Below, piece after piece: positions 15,103 through 23,509 of a stretch of DNA of 64,000 nt. The translations under genes and the position numbers were made by a program. Location: assembly GCA_045648425.1 (NCBI GenBank), contig JAZRNV010000089.1:22721-86720 (forward strand), in the 5' to 3' direction. The notes beneath the pieces were generated by a model. That model did not search any database and was not told the DNA's origin. It worked only from the letters and a program-made list of their open reading frames with translations. The first letter of the stretch is position 1. Each line of letters opens with the position of its first letter. Source of the stretch: RGIG2206 sp045648425 (GTDB lineage Bacteria > Bacillota > Clostridia > Oscillospirales > Acutalibacteraceae).

Positions 15103-16749
15103 TTATTCTAACGAAATAATAAAACTGTAAACATCCTGCTTGCCGTTTACAAAGCCAATGTCACACATGGGATAATTCTCTGTCAGGCGAGCTCTGAACT
15201 CGTCCACCTCGGCATCGGTAACATCTTGACCATAGAAAACGGTAAACACCTCTTTGTCTTCAATGCCGTCAATGGCTGCAATAAGGTGCATGGCAACAGA
15301 AACCTTGTTATCACCGCAAGCAAGAATGGTCTTGTCTCCAAGGCCGATATAATTATCCTTTTGAATTTTGATGCCGTTCATCTCGGTATCTCTCGTGGCG
15401 GTAGTAACAGATGCAGTGGTAACGTTAGCAAGGCCGCAGGTCATTTCTTCAATAACCTCTTCAACGGTATCGCACCACAAATTCATCATAGACAGAGCGG
15501 AATAACCCTCTACAACCGATTTTGTAGGAATAACGCGCACGTCCGAATCGGTATAAAGCTCGGCTGCCTGACGGGCAGTGAGCACAACGTTTGAGTTGTT
15601 AGGCAAAACAATTATATGCTCAGCATCATATTTTGCAAAGGCGTCAAGAAAGGCGTCAACGGGCGGGTTGTTGGTTTGACCGCCATTAATGACGATATTT
15701 GCGCCGATGCTTTCAAAATACTCAATAATGCCATCGCCCGATGCAACTGCAATAATGGCATATTTCAAATGCTCTTTTTCGGGTTTGGCTGCTGCACTTT
15801 GCTCAATTTCGCTGTGCTGAACCGACATATTTTCAATTTTTAAGGTAACAAACTCACCGAATTGACGGCCGTATTCCAGCACTTTTTCGGGAGTAAAGGT
15901 GTGAATATGTATTTTAACAATATCACCGTTGCACACGGCCACCAATGAATCACCCATATTTTTCAAGGGCTCAATAAACTGCTCTTTATCAAAATTGGGT
16001 ATGTCGGTTTTATAATTCATAAGTTGCAATATGAATTCGGTGCAATAGCCATATTCAAGCTGACTGTCGGGGCCAAATGAGGATGCCCCTGATGACATAT
16101 TCGGCTCAAGAAAATCAGGTATATCATCAATAGTCTCGCCGCAAAGATAGGCATACATTCCTTCAAAAATGCAAACCATACCTGCACCGCCGCTGTCAAC
16201 AACATTGGCTTCTTTAAGCACAGGCAGCATTTCGGGAGTTTTTGCCAAAGTGGTCTTCATTTGATGAATAAGAGCCGCCAAACAATCCTCAAAGCAATCA
16301 AACCTGCCTGCATTGCCCTCGAGGAACTCTGCACCCTCTCGAATAACGGTGAGCATTGTTCCCTCGGTGGGGGTGATTATAGCTTTGTAGGCCGCATCGG
16401 TAGCACAGCGGAAGGCGTGTGCCAAATCGTCAACCGATGCCAAACGCACGTCTGAAAAGCCCTGAGCAATTCCATATATAAATTGCGACAGAATAACACC
16501 CGAATTTCCTCTGGCCGACAACAAGACGGCGTGAGACAGCTCTTGCATATATCTGCCGAGGTCTTCACATTCGCCGCTTACGCTACGCAGGCCACCGCCA
16601 AAGGTTTTGGCCATATTGGTGCCTGTATCACCGTCGGGCACAGGAAAAACGTTAAGGTCATTTACAGTATTAACATTCTTTTTCAGATTGCGGTATCCGC
16701 TTTCAAACAAAGCACTCAGCAGAATGCCGTCCAGCTGTTTAGTCTGCAT
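15103..16749 (-). CDS. fakA: fatty acid kinase catalytic subunit FakA
   Basis: Encodes 548 residues, the full FakA length. The N-terminal DhaL-type kinase domain has the magnesium motif DGDTGTNM (residues 39-46) and NSGVILSQ. A middle domain (about 232-313) carries C236 and the HIH pair (H280, H282), which match the zinc-binding positions of this domain in staphylococcal FakA. The C-terminal domain is DegV/EDD-like, as in FakA. It phosphorylates fatty acids held by FakB. It lies between two fakB genes and plsX with gaps of 5 and 10 nt. A separate gene at 21008 encodes a lone copy of the middle domain. Confidence 0.95.
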   Translation of the reverse strand: MQTKQLDGILLSALFESGYRNLKKNVNTVNDLNVFPVPDGDTGTNMAKTFGGGLRSVSGECEDLGRYMQELSHAVLLSARGNSGVILSQFIYGIAQGFSDVRLASVDDLAHAFRCATDAAYKAIITPTEGTMLTVIREGAEFLEGNAGRFDCFEDCLAALIHQMKTTLAKTPEMLPVLKEANVVDSGGAGMVCIFEGMYAYLCGETIDDIPDFLEPNMSSGASSFGPDSQLEYGYCTEFILQLMNYKTDIPNFDKEQFIEPLKNMGDSLVAVCNGDIVKIHIHTFTPEKVLEYGRQFGEFVTLKIENMSVQHSEIEQSAAAKPEKEHLKYAIIAVASGDGIIEYFESIGANIVINGGQTNNPPVDAFLDAFAKYDAEHIIVLPNNSNVVLTARQAAELYTDSDVRVIPTKSVVEGYSALSMMNLWCDTVEEVIEEMTCGLANVTTASVTTATRDTEMNGIKIQKDNYIGLGDKTILACGDNKVSVAMHLIAAIDGIEDKEVFTVFYGQDVTDAEVDEFRARLTENYPMCDIGFVNGKQDVYSFIISLE

Positions 16750-16754
16750 TTAAA

Positions 16755-17642
16755 TTACTCTCTTCCCTCAATGGTTACTTCTTTGCCGACAACATAGGCA
16801 ACTACAGTACCGGGGCCAACGGATGCACCAACAATGGGGCCGATAACACCGGTAATAACCTTTTTAAAATCAGCAAGCTTAAGTATTTCATCGCGAAGTG
16901 CTTCAATCTCTTCAACACAATCGGCATGAGACAGATAAAGTGTATCGTAATTGCCGTTTGCTGCATCAATAACCGACTGCGCAATATCCTTGCGTGCGTT
17001 TGCAGCGCCCTTTACCTTTTTATATGCATAGTTTTGTCCCTTTATATCAGAAATGATAATGGGCTTTACACCGAAAAGGTTGCCAAAGAAGGCCTTGGAT
17101 GCCTTAACACGGCCTGCGCGGCGCAAATATTCAAGAGAGCCAACAGTGCCAAACTGATGCACCGTAAGACGCATAGATTCGAGCTTTGCTGCAGTTTCTG
17201 CTGCAGAAAGTCCCTCATCGCGACAAGCGGCAGCTGTGATTATAAGATGGGCCTGTCCCAAAGAGCTGATAAGTGAGTCAACGCAATAGACGTTTGCGTC
17301 GGGGCACTCTTCTTTAATCTGCTCTGCTACCCTGCGTGCAATATTAACAGAGCCGGACAAAGCAGAAGAACAAGAGACATAAAGGATGTCAATTCCCTGC
17401 TCTGCAAGGGGCTTGAACTTTTCATAATATGCGTTCTGGGGCACCTGGGTGGTGGTTACACGCTTGCCGGCACGCATAAGGTCATAAAAGTCTTTGTATG
17501 AGTGGCTTGCCCAGTCTAAGGATGCGACATATTCCTCATCATCAACAACATAGTTCATAGGAACATAGTCAATATCGTACTGTTCACGAAGCTCTGCAAT
17601 CATATCGCAGGTTGAATCACCGAAAATTACGAACTTACTCAT
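16755..17642 (-). CDS. DegV-family fatty-acid-binding protein FakB (second copy)
   Basis: Encodes 295 residues. DegV/FakB proteins bind one fatty acid and present it to FakA. Seen here are the N-terminal DSTCD, TTQVPQ, the SCSSALSGS loop and RAGRVKASKA, all at family positions. It overlaps the preceding fakB by 4 nt (ATGA) and ends 5 nt before fakA. The two FakB proteins are divergent, so they probably prefer different chains, as known for FakB pairs elsewhere. Confidence 0.92.
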   Translation of the reverse strand: MSKFVIFGDSTCDMIAELREQYDIDYVPMNYVVDDEEYVASLDWASHSYKDFYDLMRAGKRVTTTQVPQNAYYEKFKPLAEQGIDILYVSCSSALSGSVNIARRVAEQIKEECPDANVYCVDSLISSLGQAHLIITAAACRDEGLSAAETAAKLESMRLTVHQFGTVGSLEYLRRAGRVKASKAFFGNLFGVKPIIISDIKGQNYAYKKVKGAANARKDIAQSVIDAANGNYDTLYLSHADCVEEIEALRDEILKLADFKKVITGVIGPIVGASVGPGTVVAYVVGKEVTIEGRE

Positions 17643-18595
17643 TTTATATCCCCTTTATTTTTGAATTTTTGAGCAATCTCTGCCATAATTTCTTTTTCTT
17701 TTTCGCAGTTTTCACTTATCTCGGTACCTTGATAGAAGGCGGCACACAAGCCGGGGCCAACGGTAGCGCCACAAGCCATACCAACGTCGTTTATAATAAC
17801 CTCTTTGGGTGAAAACTCTTTTCTGATTCTTTCGGCCAAAAGCTCTGCCTGCTGCAAGCGGTTAGAATGAGCAACAAACATTATCTGGTCCTGTGGATTT
17901 ATAACGGTTGCCTTCATGTATTCAATTACCGCATCAAAGGCGGCCTTTTTGCCCTTAAAACGGCAAAGAACCTCGGCCATACCCTTACGGTTGAAATCGG
18001 CCATGGGGTTAACGCCCACCAAAGTGCCGAAAAAGGCCTTGAAATTGCTTATTCTGCCTGTTTTAACAAGAAAGAACAAATCATCCATAGGGCCAATCTG
18101 GTGAACCTTGTGCTTGTTTTCTTCAAGATACTGCACCGTTTCTTCCAGGGTTGCGCCCTCTTGCTGCTTTTGAGCAGCCATTACAACAAATATGGACAGC
18201 GCCGTTGAATAGCGCAAAGAATCTACAATCACGATTTTACGGTCGGGATATTTTGGTTCAAGCGTCTTTTTAACCAGCTCGCACTCTTGATAAGTGCCCG
18301 ACAAAGCCGATGAAAGAGTGATGGCAATAATATCCTTGCCCTGTTTGAGATATTTTTCAAACAGCTCCATTACCTCGCCCGCTTTGGGACTGGCTGTTTT
18401 GTAAAGAGTGGTTTTATCGGTCATTGACTCATAAAAGGTTTTGGGGTCATGATCTCCCCAATCCAGGTCAACGTATTCAGAGTGACCGTCGGGAAAATAT
18501 ATAATGCCCTTCATATAATCCGGAATGCCGAATCTGTCTCTCAAATCTTTTCTGAGGTCACAAGCGGTATCCGGAATTATAACATAATCAGCCAT
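17639..18595 (-). CDS. DegV-family fatty-acid-binding protein FakB (first copy)
   Basis: Encodes 318 residues and is the first gene of the Fak/PlsX operon. It has DTACD near the N-terminus, TASPKAGE, LSSALSGTYQ and KTGRISNFKA, matching the fatty-acid-binding DegV fold. The ATG at 18595 is preceded by GGAGG at a good distance; a TTG four codons upstream would overlap that site. A consensus promoter lies at 18628-18656. Compared with the neighbouring FakB it has an insertion rich in Lys/Asp near residues 60-75. Confidence 0.92.
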   Translation of the reverse strand: MADYVIIPDTACDLRKDLRDRFGIPDYMKGIIYFPDGHSEYVDLDWGDHDPKTFYESMTDKTTLYKTASPKAGEVMELFEKYLKQGKDIIAITLSSALSGTYQECELVKKTLEPKYPDRKIVIVDSLRYSTALSIFVVMAAQKQQEGATLEETVQYLEENKHKVHQIGPMDDLFFLVKTGRISNFKAFFGTLVGVNPMADFNRKGMAEVLCRFKGKKAAFDAVIEYMKATVINPQDQIMFVAHSNRLQQAELLAERIRKEFSPKEVIINDVGMACGATVGPGLCAAFYQGTEISENCEKEKEIMAEIAQKFKNKGDIK

Positions 18596-18627
18596 AAAAT
18601 CCTCCAAAATATTTTCTCACAACTGTA

Positions 18628-18656
18628 ATAATACCACATTGTTTCTTGTTTTTCAA
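18628..18656 (-). promoter_or_regulatory. sigma-A promoter of the fakB-fakB-fakA-plsX operon
   Basis: TTGAAA (18651-18656) and TATTAT (18628-18633) are 17 bp apart, 33 bp upstream of the first start codon. No clear operator palindrome is visible near it. Confidence 0.8.
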
Positions 18657-18685
18657 TAAAATTTTACTTTTTCCAACAATTTATA

Positions 18686-18714
18686 ATGAAATTTGTATAA
18701 TACTATGTTATAAT
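18686..18714 (+). promoter_or_regulatory. probable promoter of the hydrolase-deacetylase operon
   Basis: ATGAAA (18686-18691) and TATAAT (18709-18714) are 17 bp apart. The -35 box is weak. A second TATAAT-like box at 18696-18701 could serve instead. The gene follows at 18758 with RBS AGAGGAG. Confidence 0.6.
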
Positions 18715-18757
18715 GTTTTTTAATGTATTACCAAAAAAACAATAGAGGAGTTTTTAA

Positions 18758-19714
18758 ATGGTATTTATTATTATCGGAATAGTGTTGGCAGTTGCCATCC
18801 TGGGCGGATTGGGTGCTATGCTTGCGGTTACATACCCCATATCCAAACGCGTCTATTTCGACAACCTTGTTCGCACCAATCCTGAAAAATGGGGCAGAGT
18901 GTGCTCTGCACCAGACAATGAGGAACAGTTGGCTATGTGGAACAGCGGTGTTGAATGGGCTGAACAAAACCGTCAGTTTGTTAAAGAGGTTAAAATTCAA
19001 AACGACGGTTTTGACCTTTACGGCGAATACTTTGATTTTGGCGGCAAAAGCTGCGTTATCATTTTGCCCGGTCGCTGTGAAAGTCTTGTATATTCATACT
19101 ACTTTGCGCCCCCCTATCAGCGTGCCGGCTTTAATGTGCTGGTTATAGACACCCGTTGTCACGGCAAAAGCGGCGGCATCCATAATTCAATCGGCGTTAA
19201 AGAAAGCCGCGATGTTATTGCCTGGGTAAAGTTTGCGGAAGAGACCTTTGGCATCAAAAGCTTTTACATTCACGGCATTTGTATCGGCACCTCGTCGGGA
19301 CTTTTCGCTATGACAAGCAAAGACTGCCCCGACACCGTAAAGGGCCTTGTAACAGAGGGCTGCTATGTTTCTTTCAGAGAAACCTTCAGAACACATATGA
19401 TTGCCGACAAGCGTCCCCTCTTCCCCGTTCTTGACCTGGTTATGCTGCAAATTAAAAAGCATACCGGCACCAATGTTTATGCTCAAAAGCCCATTCGTGC
19501 CATCAAAAAAATCAAAAACAAGAGAATGCTGTTTTTGTTTGGCGAAAAGGATATTTATTCCCTTCCCAAAAAGAGCCAACAGCTTTTTGATGCCTGCGCT
19601 TGTGAGGACAAAAAGCTGGTTTGGTTTGACAAGGGCGGCCATTCGCACCTCAGAATTAACAACACCGAAAAATATGATGATACGATTGTTGAGTTTTTGA
19701 AATATGAGCAATAA
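18758..19714 (+). CDS. membrane-anchored alpha/beta hydrolase with a cysteine nucleophile elbow
   Basis: Encodes 318 residues with an N-terminal membrane anchor (about residues 3-26) and an alpha/beta-hydrolase domain. The fold is supported by DTRCHGKSGG (131-140), the elbow HGICIG (172-177), the acid D265 in FGEKD and the histidine H295 in KGGHSH. The elbow has Cys175 where related proteins have Ser (GxSxG), giving a Cys-His-Asp triad like that of dienelactone hydrolase. S179/S180 nearby are not at the elbow position. It overlaps the deacetylase gene by 11 nt, so the two products may act on the same surface polymer or lipid. Confidence 0.82.
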   Translation: MVFIIIGIVLAVAILGGLGAMLAVTYPISKRVYFDNLVRTNPEKWGRVCSAPDNEEQLAMWNSGVEWAEQNRQFVKEVKIQNDGFDLYGEYFDFGGKSCVIILPGRCESLVYSYYFAPPYQRAGFNVLVIDTRCHGKSGGIHNSIGVKESRDVIAWVKFAEETFGIKSFYIHGICIGTSSGLFAMTSKDCPDTVKGLVTEGCYVSFRETFRTHMIADKRPLFPVLDLVMLQIKKHTGTNVYAQKPIRAIKKIKNKRMLFLFGEKDIYSLPKKSQQLFDACACEDKKLVWFDKGGHSHLRINNTEKYDDTIVEFLKYEQ

Positions 19715-20579
19715 AAAATATGCGGTTTTCACTATAGATGTGGAAACCTTTACCGACACCGAATGCGTAAGCGCATCCAATGCCGATATTCATATGGATA
19801 TGCTTGACGGCTTTGATGAATATATAAAAATACTGGATCGTCACGGTATCAAAAGCACCCTTTTTACCGTGGGTCGTTTGGCACCTAAAATTCAAGACCG
19901 TCTTAAAAAATATATGAGTTCAGGTCACGAGCTGGCTTTGCACAGCTATAATCACATCGCCCCTATGGAGCTGCCTTTAGAGAGCTTTAAAGAGCAGACA
20001 GCAAAGGCAAAAAATCTGCTTGACGAGATGTTTGAAACCAACATCAAGGGTTTCAGAGCGCCTTGCTTCAGTATTGATAAAAGTCGCCTCAATGTTTTGC
20101 AGCAGTTGGGCTTTTCCTACGATTCAAGCCATCTTGACTATCCGATTGCCAACCACGTTGTTGATTTGGATTTAAGCGATTTTCATCAGATGCGTGACGG
20201 TGTTTTTAAAAGAGATAATTTTTATGAATTCAGCTTGTCGAGGCACCGCTTTTTTGGTCACCGTTTTCCCGTATCGGGCGGCGGATACGTTCGTCTGAGC
20301 AACTGGGGCTTCATTAAAAACCTTATTCGGCAGTATATTAACCATAACGATTATTATGTTTTTTATCTGCACCCCTTTGAATTAACCAAAGAGAAAATAC
20401 CTTCTATAAAAAACCTTAAAATGCACGACCGCTATTATTTAAACACCGGTCTTCGCACATACGGACAAAAGGTAGAGCGCATAATAAAAATGCTGAAAAA
20501 ACGCGACTATGAGTTTGTTACCTTTGAAGAACTGGTTGATATTATGAACAAGGAAGCTGAGCAGTCCCCTGCCCCATAA
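19704..20579 (+). CDS. polysaccharide deacetylase (NodB-homology) family protein
   Basis: Encodes 291 residues of a carbohydrate esterase-4-like protein. The first motif FTIDVETF supplies the metal and catalytic Asp; the second motif HSYNH supplies two metal-binding His; later motifs are RAPCFS and a C-terminal LHPFE. Such enzymes remove N- or O-acetyl groups from surface glycans or related molecules. No signal peptide is seen, so it may be cytoplasmic, as in the PuuE/DUF3473-like subgroup used in exopolysaccharide pathways. Its start lies inside the end of the hydrolase gene. Confidence 0.85.
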   Translation: MSNKKYAVFTIDVETFTDTECVSASNADIHMDMLDGFDEYIKILDRHGIKSTLFTVGRLAPKIQDRLKKYMSSGHELALHSYNHIAPMELPLESFKEQTAKAKNLLDEMFETNIKGFRAPCFSIDKSRLNVLQQLGFSYDSSHLDYPIANHVVDLDLSDFHQMRDGVFKRDNFYEFSLSRHRFFGHRFPVSGGGYVRLSNWGFIKNLIRQYINHNDYYVFYLHPFELTKEKIPSIKNLKMHDRYYLNTGLRTYGQKVERIIKMLKKRDYEFVTFEELVDIMNKEAEQSPAP

Positions 20580-20615
20580 GCTTTAGATATATTTTAACAA
20601 CAGAGAGGAATAACT

Positions 20616-20996
20616 ATGAAAATAGCACTTATCGCTCACGATAAAAAGAAGGATGAAATTATAGAGCTTGCCAAAAGCTATAAAGAGGTGCTGGCAGGTC
20701 ACGAGCTTTTTGCCACGGGCACCACGGGCACTCTTATTATGGGTGAAACGGGGTTGCCTATCTTTCGTATGAAAAGCGGCCCCTTAGGCGGTGATCAGCA
20801 AATCGGTGCTATGCTGGCCGACGGCAATCTTGATTTGGTGATTTTTTTGCGCGATCCTCTTACCGCACAGCCCCACGAGCCCGATGTTTCAGCCCTTTTA
20901 CGCCTTTGCGACGTGCAAAAAATCCCCCTGGCTACCAATGCAACCAGCGCACAAATTATGTTGGAAGCCCTTAAGGGAAAAATTTATTTTGAGTAA
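20616..20996 (+). CDS. mgsA: methylglyoxal synthase
   Basis: Encodes 126 residues that match MgsA closely. It converts dihydroxyacetone phosphate to methylglyoxal plus phosphate, a bypass of lower glycolysis. Seen are the phosphate loop TGTTG, the SGPLGGDQQIG segment with the catalytic Asp region, and the QPHEPDV histidine segment. The RBS GAGGA precedes the ATG. It is followed 11 nt later by a small FakA-middle-domain protein gene. Confidence 0.95.
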   Translation: MKIALIAHDKKKDEIIELAKSYKEVLAGHELFATGTTGTLIMGETGLPIFRMKSGPLGGDQQIGAMLADGNLDLVIFLRDPLTAQPHEPDVSALLRLCDVQKIPLATNATSAQIMLEALKGKIYFE

Positions 20997-21007
20997 GGAG
21001 CTGCCCT

Positions 21008-21256
21008 ATGGAATTCAGATATGACCTACAGCTTTTGATTGAGGGCCAAGGCCTTGACGAAGACATTATAAACGACTATTTTATCGAGAATTTTAAAGGT
21101 GATTGCCTTTTGACCGTCGGTGATGAAGAATTAATAAAGATTCATTTTCATACCAACGAGCCCTGGGATGTGCTTAAATATTGCGCCTCTTTGGGTGAGA
21201 TTTTTGACATCGTAGTTGAAGATATGGACCGACAGTCTCGAGGACTGAAGGGCTAA
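21008..21256 (+). CDS. stand-alone FakA middle-domain-like protein
   Basis: Encodes 82 residues that align over nearly their full length with residues 232-313 of the FakA at 15103-16749. Shared features are GDxL..V....IKIHxHT, a VLxY....GE block and a final IE/VEDM segment with Q following. The two histidines of the zinc-type HxH motif are kept (HFH), while the domain's cysteine is replaced (YDL instead of YCT). There is no kinase or DegV domain. It has its own RBS (AAGGAG) and is therefore not a broken remnant. It might compete with or modulate FakA, or bind a metal; the function is unknown. Confidence 0.7.
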   Translation: MEFRYDLQLLIEGQGLDEDIINDYFIENFKGDCLLTVGDEELIKIHFHTNEPWDVLKYCASLGEIFDIVVEDMDRQSRGLKG

Positions 21257-21316
21257 TTGTTCAAAAATGCCTTGGTGCTGCAGCATCAGGGCATTATTAT
21301 GTTAGGAGGTGACGCC

Positions 21317-22111
21317 TTGAAAGAGTGGATCTTTCGATGCCCCATATGCAAAAAGTCGCTGACGGGCGATAAGGTGGCAAAATGCCCCTGCGGCCATTGC
21401 TTTGACGTTGCCAAGCAGGGACACATAAATCTGCTTATGTCTAACGCCAGTGGCAAACGCCACGGTGATGACAGTGCTATGGTGCAGGCAAGAAGCGCCT
21501 TTTTAGACAAGGGCTATTACGCTCCCTTAAGAGATAAAATCAAAGAAATTTTGGGAGAGGGCTTAACCCTGCTTGATTCGGGCTGTGGTGAGGGATACTA
21601 TTCCTCTGCGTTGGCCGTGGGCAACCGTCTGTGCGGTATTGATATATCAAAGGATGCCGTCAAAGTCGCCGCAAGAAGAGTGTCCTCGGGAGACTTCGCC
21701 GTGGCAAGCGTAGGCGACATTCCCCTTGCCGACGGGTCGGTGGATGGAGTGGTGTGCATCTTTGCCCCCGAAAGCGATGAGTTTGCCCGTGTGCTTAAAC
21801 CCACAGGGCGGTTGATTACCGTTGTGCCTATGGAAAAGCACCTTATTGAACTGAAAAAAGCGGTATATTCAAAGCCCTATCTGAATCCGCCCGTTTGTGC
21901 AGAAAAAGAGGGTTACACCTTAAAATCGGGGCACGAGCTTAAATATACCATTGAAATTGACTGCAACGAGGATATTTTGGCGCTGTTTAAAATGACCCCC
22001 TACTATTACAAAACGGGCAAAGAGGACCAACAAAAGCTGTCGGGACTTGACCGCTTGACCGTAAGCGTTGAGTTTTACATAGGAGAATATGAAAAAATCC
22101 ACCGAGAATAA
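21317..22111 (+). CDS. 23S rRNA (guanine-N1) methyltransferase RlmA-like
   Basis: Encodes 264 residues. An N-terminal zinc ribbon (CPIC at about 9 and CPCGHC at about 25) followed by FDVAKQGHINLL is the hallmark of RlmA; a class-I SAM methyltransferase domain follows with LDSGCGEGYYSS and GIDISKDAV. The TTG start at 21317 was chosen because AGGAGGTGA lies 6 nt upstream. The product probably methylates G745/G748 of 23S rRNA. The RlmA-I and RlmA-II types cannot be told apart here. Its stop codon lies in the loop of the terminator hairpin. Confidence 0.88.
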   Translation: MKEWIFRCPICKKSLTGDKVAKCPCGHCFDVAKQGHINLLMSNASGKRHGDDSAMVQARSAFLDKGYYAPLRDKIKEILGEGLTLLDSGCGEGYYSSALAVGNRLCGIDISKDAVKVAARRVSSGDFAVASVGDIPLADGSVDGVVCIFAPESDEFARVLKPTGRLITVVPMEKHLIELKKAVYSKPYLNPPVCAEKEGYTLKSGHELKYTIEIDCNEDILALFKMTPYYYKTGKEDQQKLSGLDRLTVSVEFYIGEYEKIHRE

Positions 22112-22125
22112 TCGGTGGATTTTTT
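22092..22125. terminator. bidirectional terminator shared by rlmA-like and ZIP genes
   Basis: A perfect 14-bp stem (22092-22105 with 22112-22125, core ATCCACCGA) has T6 on either strand. The stop codon of the plus gene (22109-22111) lies in its loop, and the stop of the minus gene starts 2 nt beyond it. Confidence 0.92.
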
Positions 22126-22126
22126 G

Positions 22127-22876
22127 TTACATATACACGTCGAAAACCAGCATCAGGCAAAATCCGATAAGCAGGGCGTAGGTTGCTCCGCGCTGACTGC
22201 CGTGAGAATGGGTTTCGGGTATCATTTCATCACTGATTACGTAAAGCATTGTGCCGCCTGCAAAAGCAAGGGCAAAGGGTAAAATGGCGGTTGAAATGCT
22301 TACTGCCAAATATCCGACAAAGGTGCCCACGACCTCAATAAGCCCGGTAAAGAGAGCGCATATTACCGTGCGTCTGGGTGATACGCCTGCCGCTAACATA
22401 GGACCGATTATAACCATACCCTCGGGTATGTTTTGCAGGGCGATTCCTCCTGCAATAAGCAAGGCCTGACTTGTATCACCTGAGCCGAAGCCCACACCTG
22501 CCGCCAAGCCCTCAGGCAAATTGTGAATGGCAATAGCCATAACAAAAAGCAGCACCTTGTTAAGCTTTTCGTTAGCGGGGTGACCTTCCCCTGCTCCCAC
22601 AAACTGATGCAGATGAGGCACCAGCTTATCAATCAGGTTAAGGCACAAAGCACCGGCAAATATACCTGCAACCGTCATTACAAGGCCCCACTTGCCGCCG
22701 TAATCCAAGGCGGGCAAAATCAGGCCAAGCACTGCCGCAGCAAGCATTACCCCGGCCGCAAAGGACAAAATGATATCGCTGAATCTGTGAGATAGCTTTT
22801 TAAATATAAAGCCAATAAGGGAGCCGATAACCGTGGCCCCACCTACGCCTAACGCCGTAAGAACTACTATATACAA
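22127..22876 (-). CDS. ZIP-family divalent metal transporter
   Basis: Encodes 249 residues with about eight membrane helices. The metal-binding helices show HNLPEGLAAG and QNIPEGMVI, the ZIP signature pair. A cytoplasmic loop with HLHQFVGAGEGH is histidine-rich. It imports zinc, iron or other divalent metals. The TTG start at 22876 follows AAAGGTGA. It is the second gene of an operon, 10 nt after the phosphatase gene. Confidence 0.92.
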   Translation of the reverse strand: MYIVVLTALGVGGATVIGSLIGFIFKKLSHRFSDIILSFAAGVMLAAAVLGLILPALDYGGKWGLVMTVAGIFAGALCLNLIDKLVPHLHQFVGAGEGHPANEKLNKVLLFVMAIAIHNLPEGLAAGVGFGSGDTSQALLIAGGIALQNIPEGMVIIGPMLAAGVSPRRTVICALFTGLIEVVGTFVGYLAVSISTAILPFALAFAGGTMLYVISDEMIPETHSHGSQRGATYALLIGFCLMLVFDVYM

Positions 22877-22886
22877 AAAATCACCT

Positions 22887-23366
22887 TTATTTCAGTAAGC
22901 CGTTTTCGGCTAAATATTGCATTAGGGCCTGACAACCCTTGTAAATATCGCTGTATGTGCGGTCAAAATGCCCGTTGTACCAAGGGTCAGCCACATTTCC
23001 GCCCTCGGAGGTAAAATCCAACAGCTTTTTAACCTTGCCGTGTGGGTCTTCACCGATTATTCTGAAAATGTTGCGTATGTTGTTATCATCCATAGCAACC
23101 AAAAGATCATAACTGTCATAATCGGATTTTTTAAGCTGCACCGCCCTTTTATCCCCTACGTCAATTCCGTGCAAGGCAAGCTCGCGACGGGCAGGAGGAT
23201 AAACAGGATTGCCAACCGAGCCCCAAATTTCTTCGGTGCTGGTGGCACATGAGGCAATGTGTATTTTATCCGACAGAGACTGCCGATAAACCATATCCTT
23301 CATTATAAATTCTGCCATAGGACTGCGGCAAATATTGCCGTGGCAGACGAACATTATCTTTACCAT
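22887..23366 (-). CDS. low-molecular-weight protein-tyrosine phosphatase
   Basis: Encodes 159 residues, the usual length. The CX5R active site is CHGNICRS at residues 8-15 and the general acid is in VADPWY near the C-terminus. The ATG at 23366 directly precedes the catalytic strand, as in the family, with GAGGGA upstream. The product dephosphorylates protein tyrosines in the cytoplasm. It shares a promoter (23398-23426) with the ZIP transporter; no capsule kinase gene lies nearby. Confidence 0.93.
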   Translation of the reverse strand: MVKIMFVCHGNICRSPMAEFIMKDMVYRQSLSDKIHIASCATSTEEIWGSVGNPVYPPARRELALHGIDVGDKRAVQLKKSDYDSYDLLVAMDDNNIRNIFRIIGEDPHGKVKKLLDFTSEGGNVADPWYNGHFDRTYSDIYKGCQALMQYLAENGLLK

Positions 23367-23397
23367 TATATTCCCTCGGTTGTTTTTTGATAAAATA

Positions 23398-23426
23398 AAA
23401 ATATCATATATAAATGCTTTTGTCAA
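23398..23426 (-). promoter_or_regulatory. sigma-A promoter of the phosphatase-ZIP operon
   Basis: TTGACA (23421-23426) and TATTTT (23398-23403) are 17 bp apart. The -35 box begins 5 nt from the terminator at 23431. Confidence 0.75.
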
Positions 23427-23430
23427 ATTT

Positions 23431-23459
23431 AAAAGACTCCCTGTAAAAGGGAGTCTTTT
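23431..23459. terminator. terminator after the ABC exporter operon
   Basis: An 11-bp perfect stem (23431-23441 with 23449-23459, AAAAGACTCCC) has A/T tracts on both sides. It lies downstream of the exporter stop codon at 23510. Confidence 0.88.
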
Positions 23460-23509
23460 TATATTATTTGGGATTTTCGCAGCGATAAAACAAATTTACG
23501 GGAAAAACC

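Noticed and set aside
21257..21316. TTG start at 21257 for the RlmA-like gene
   Set aside because: It begins right after the preceding stop codon without an RBS, whereas AGGAGGTGA directly precedes the TTG at 21317.
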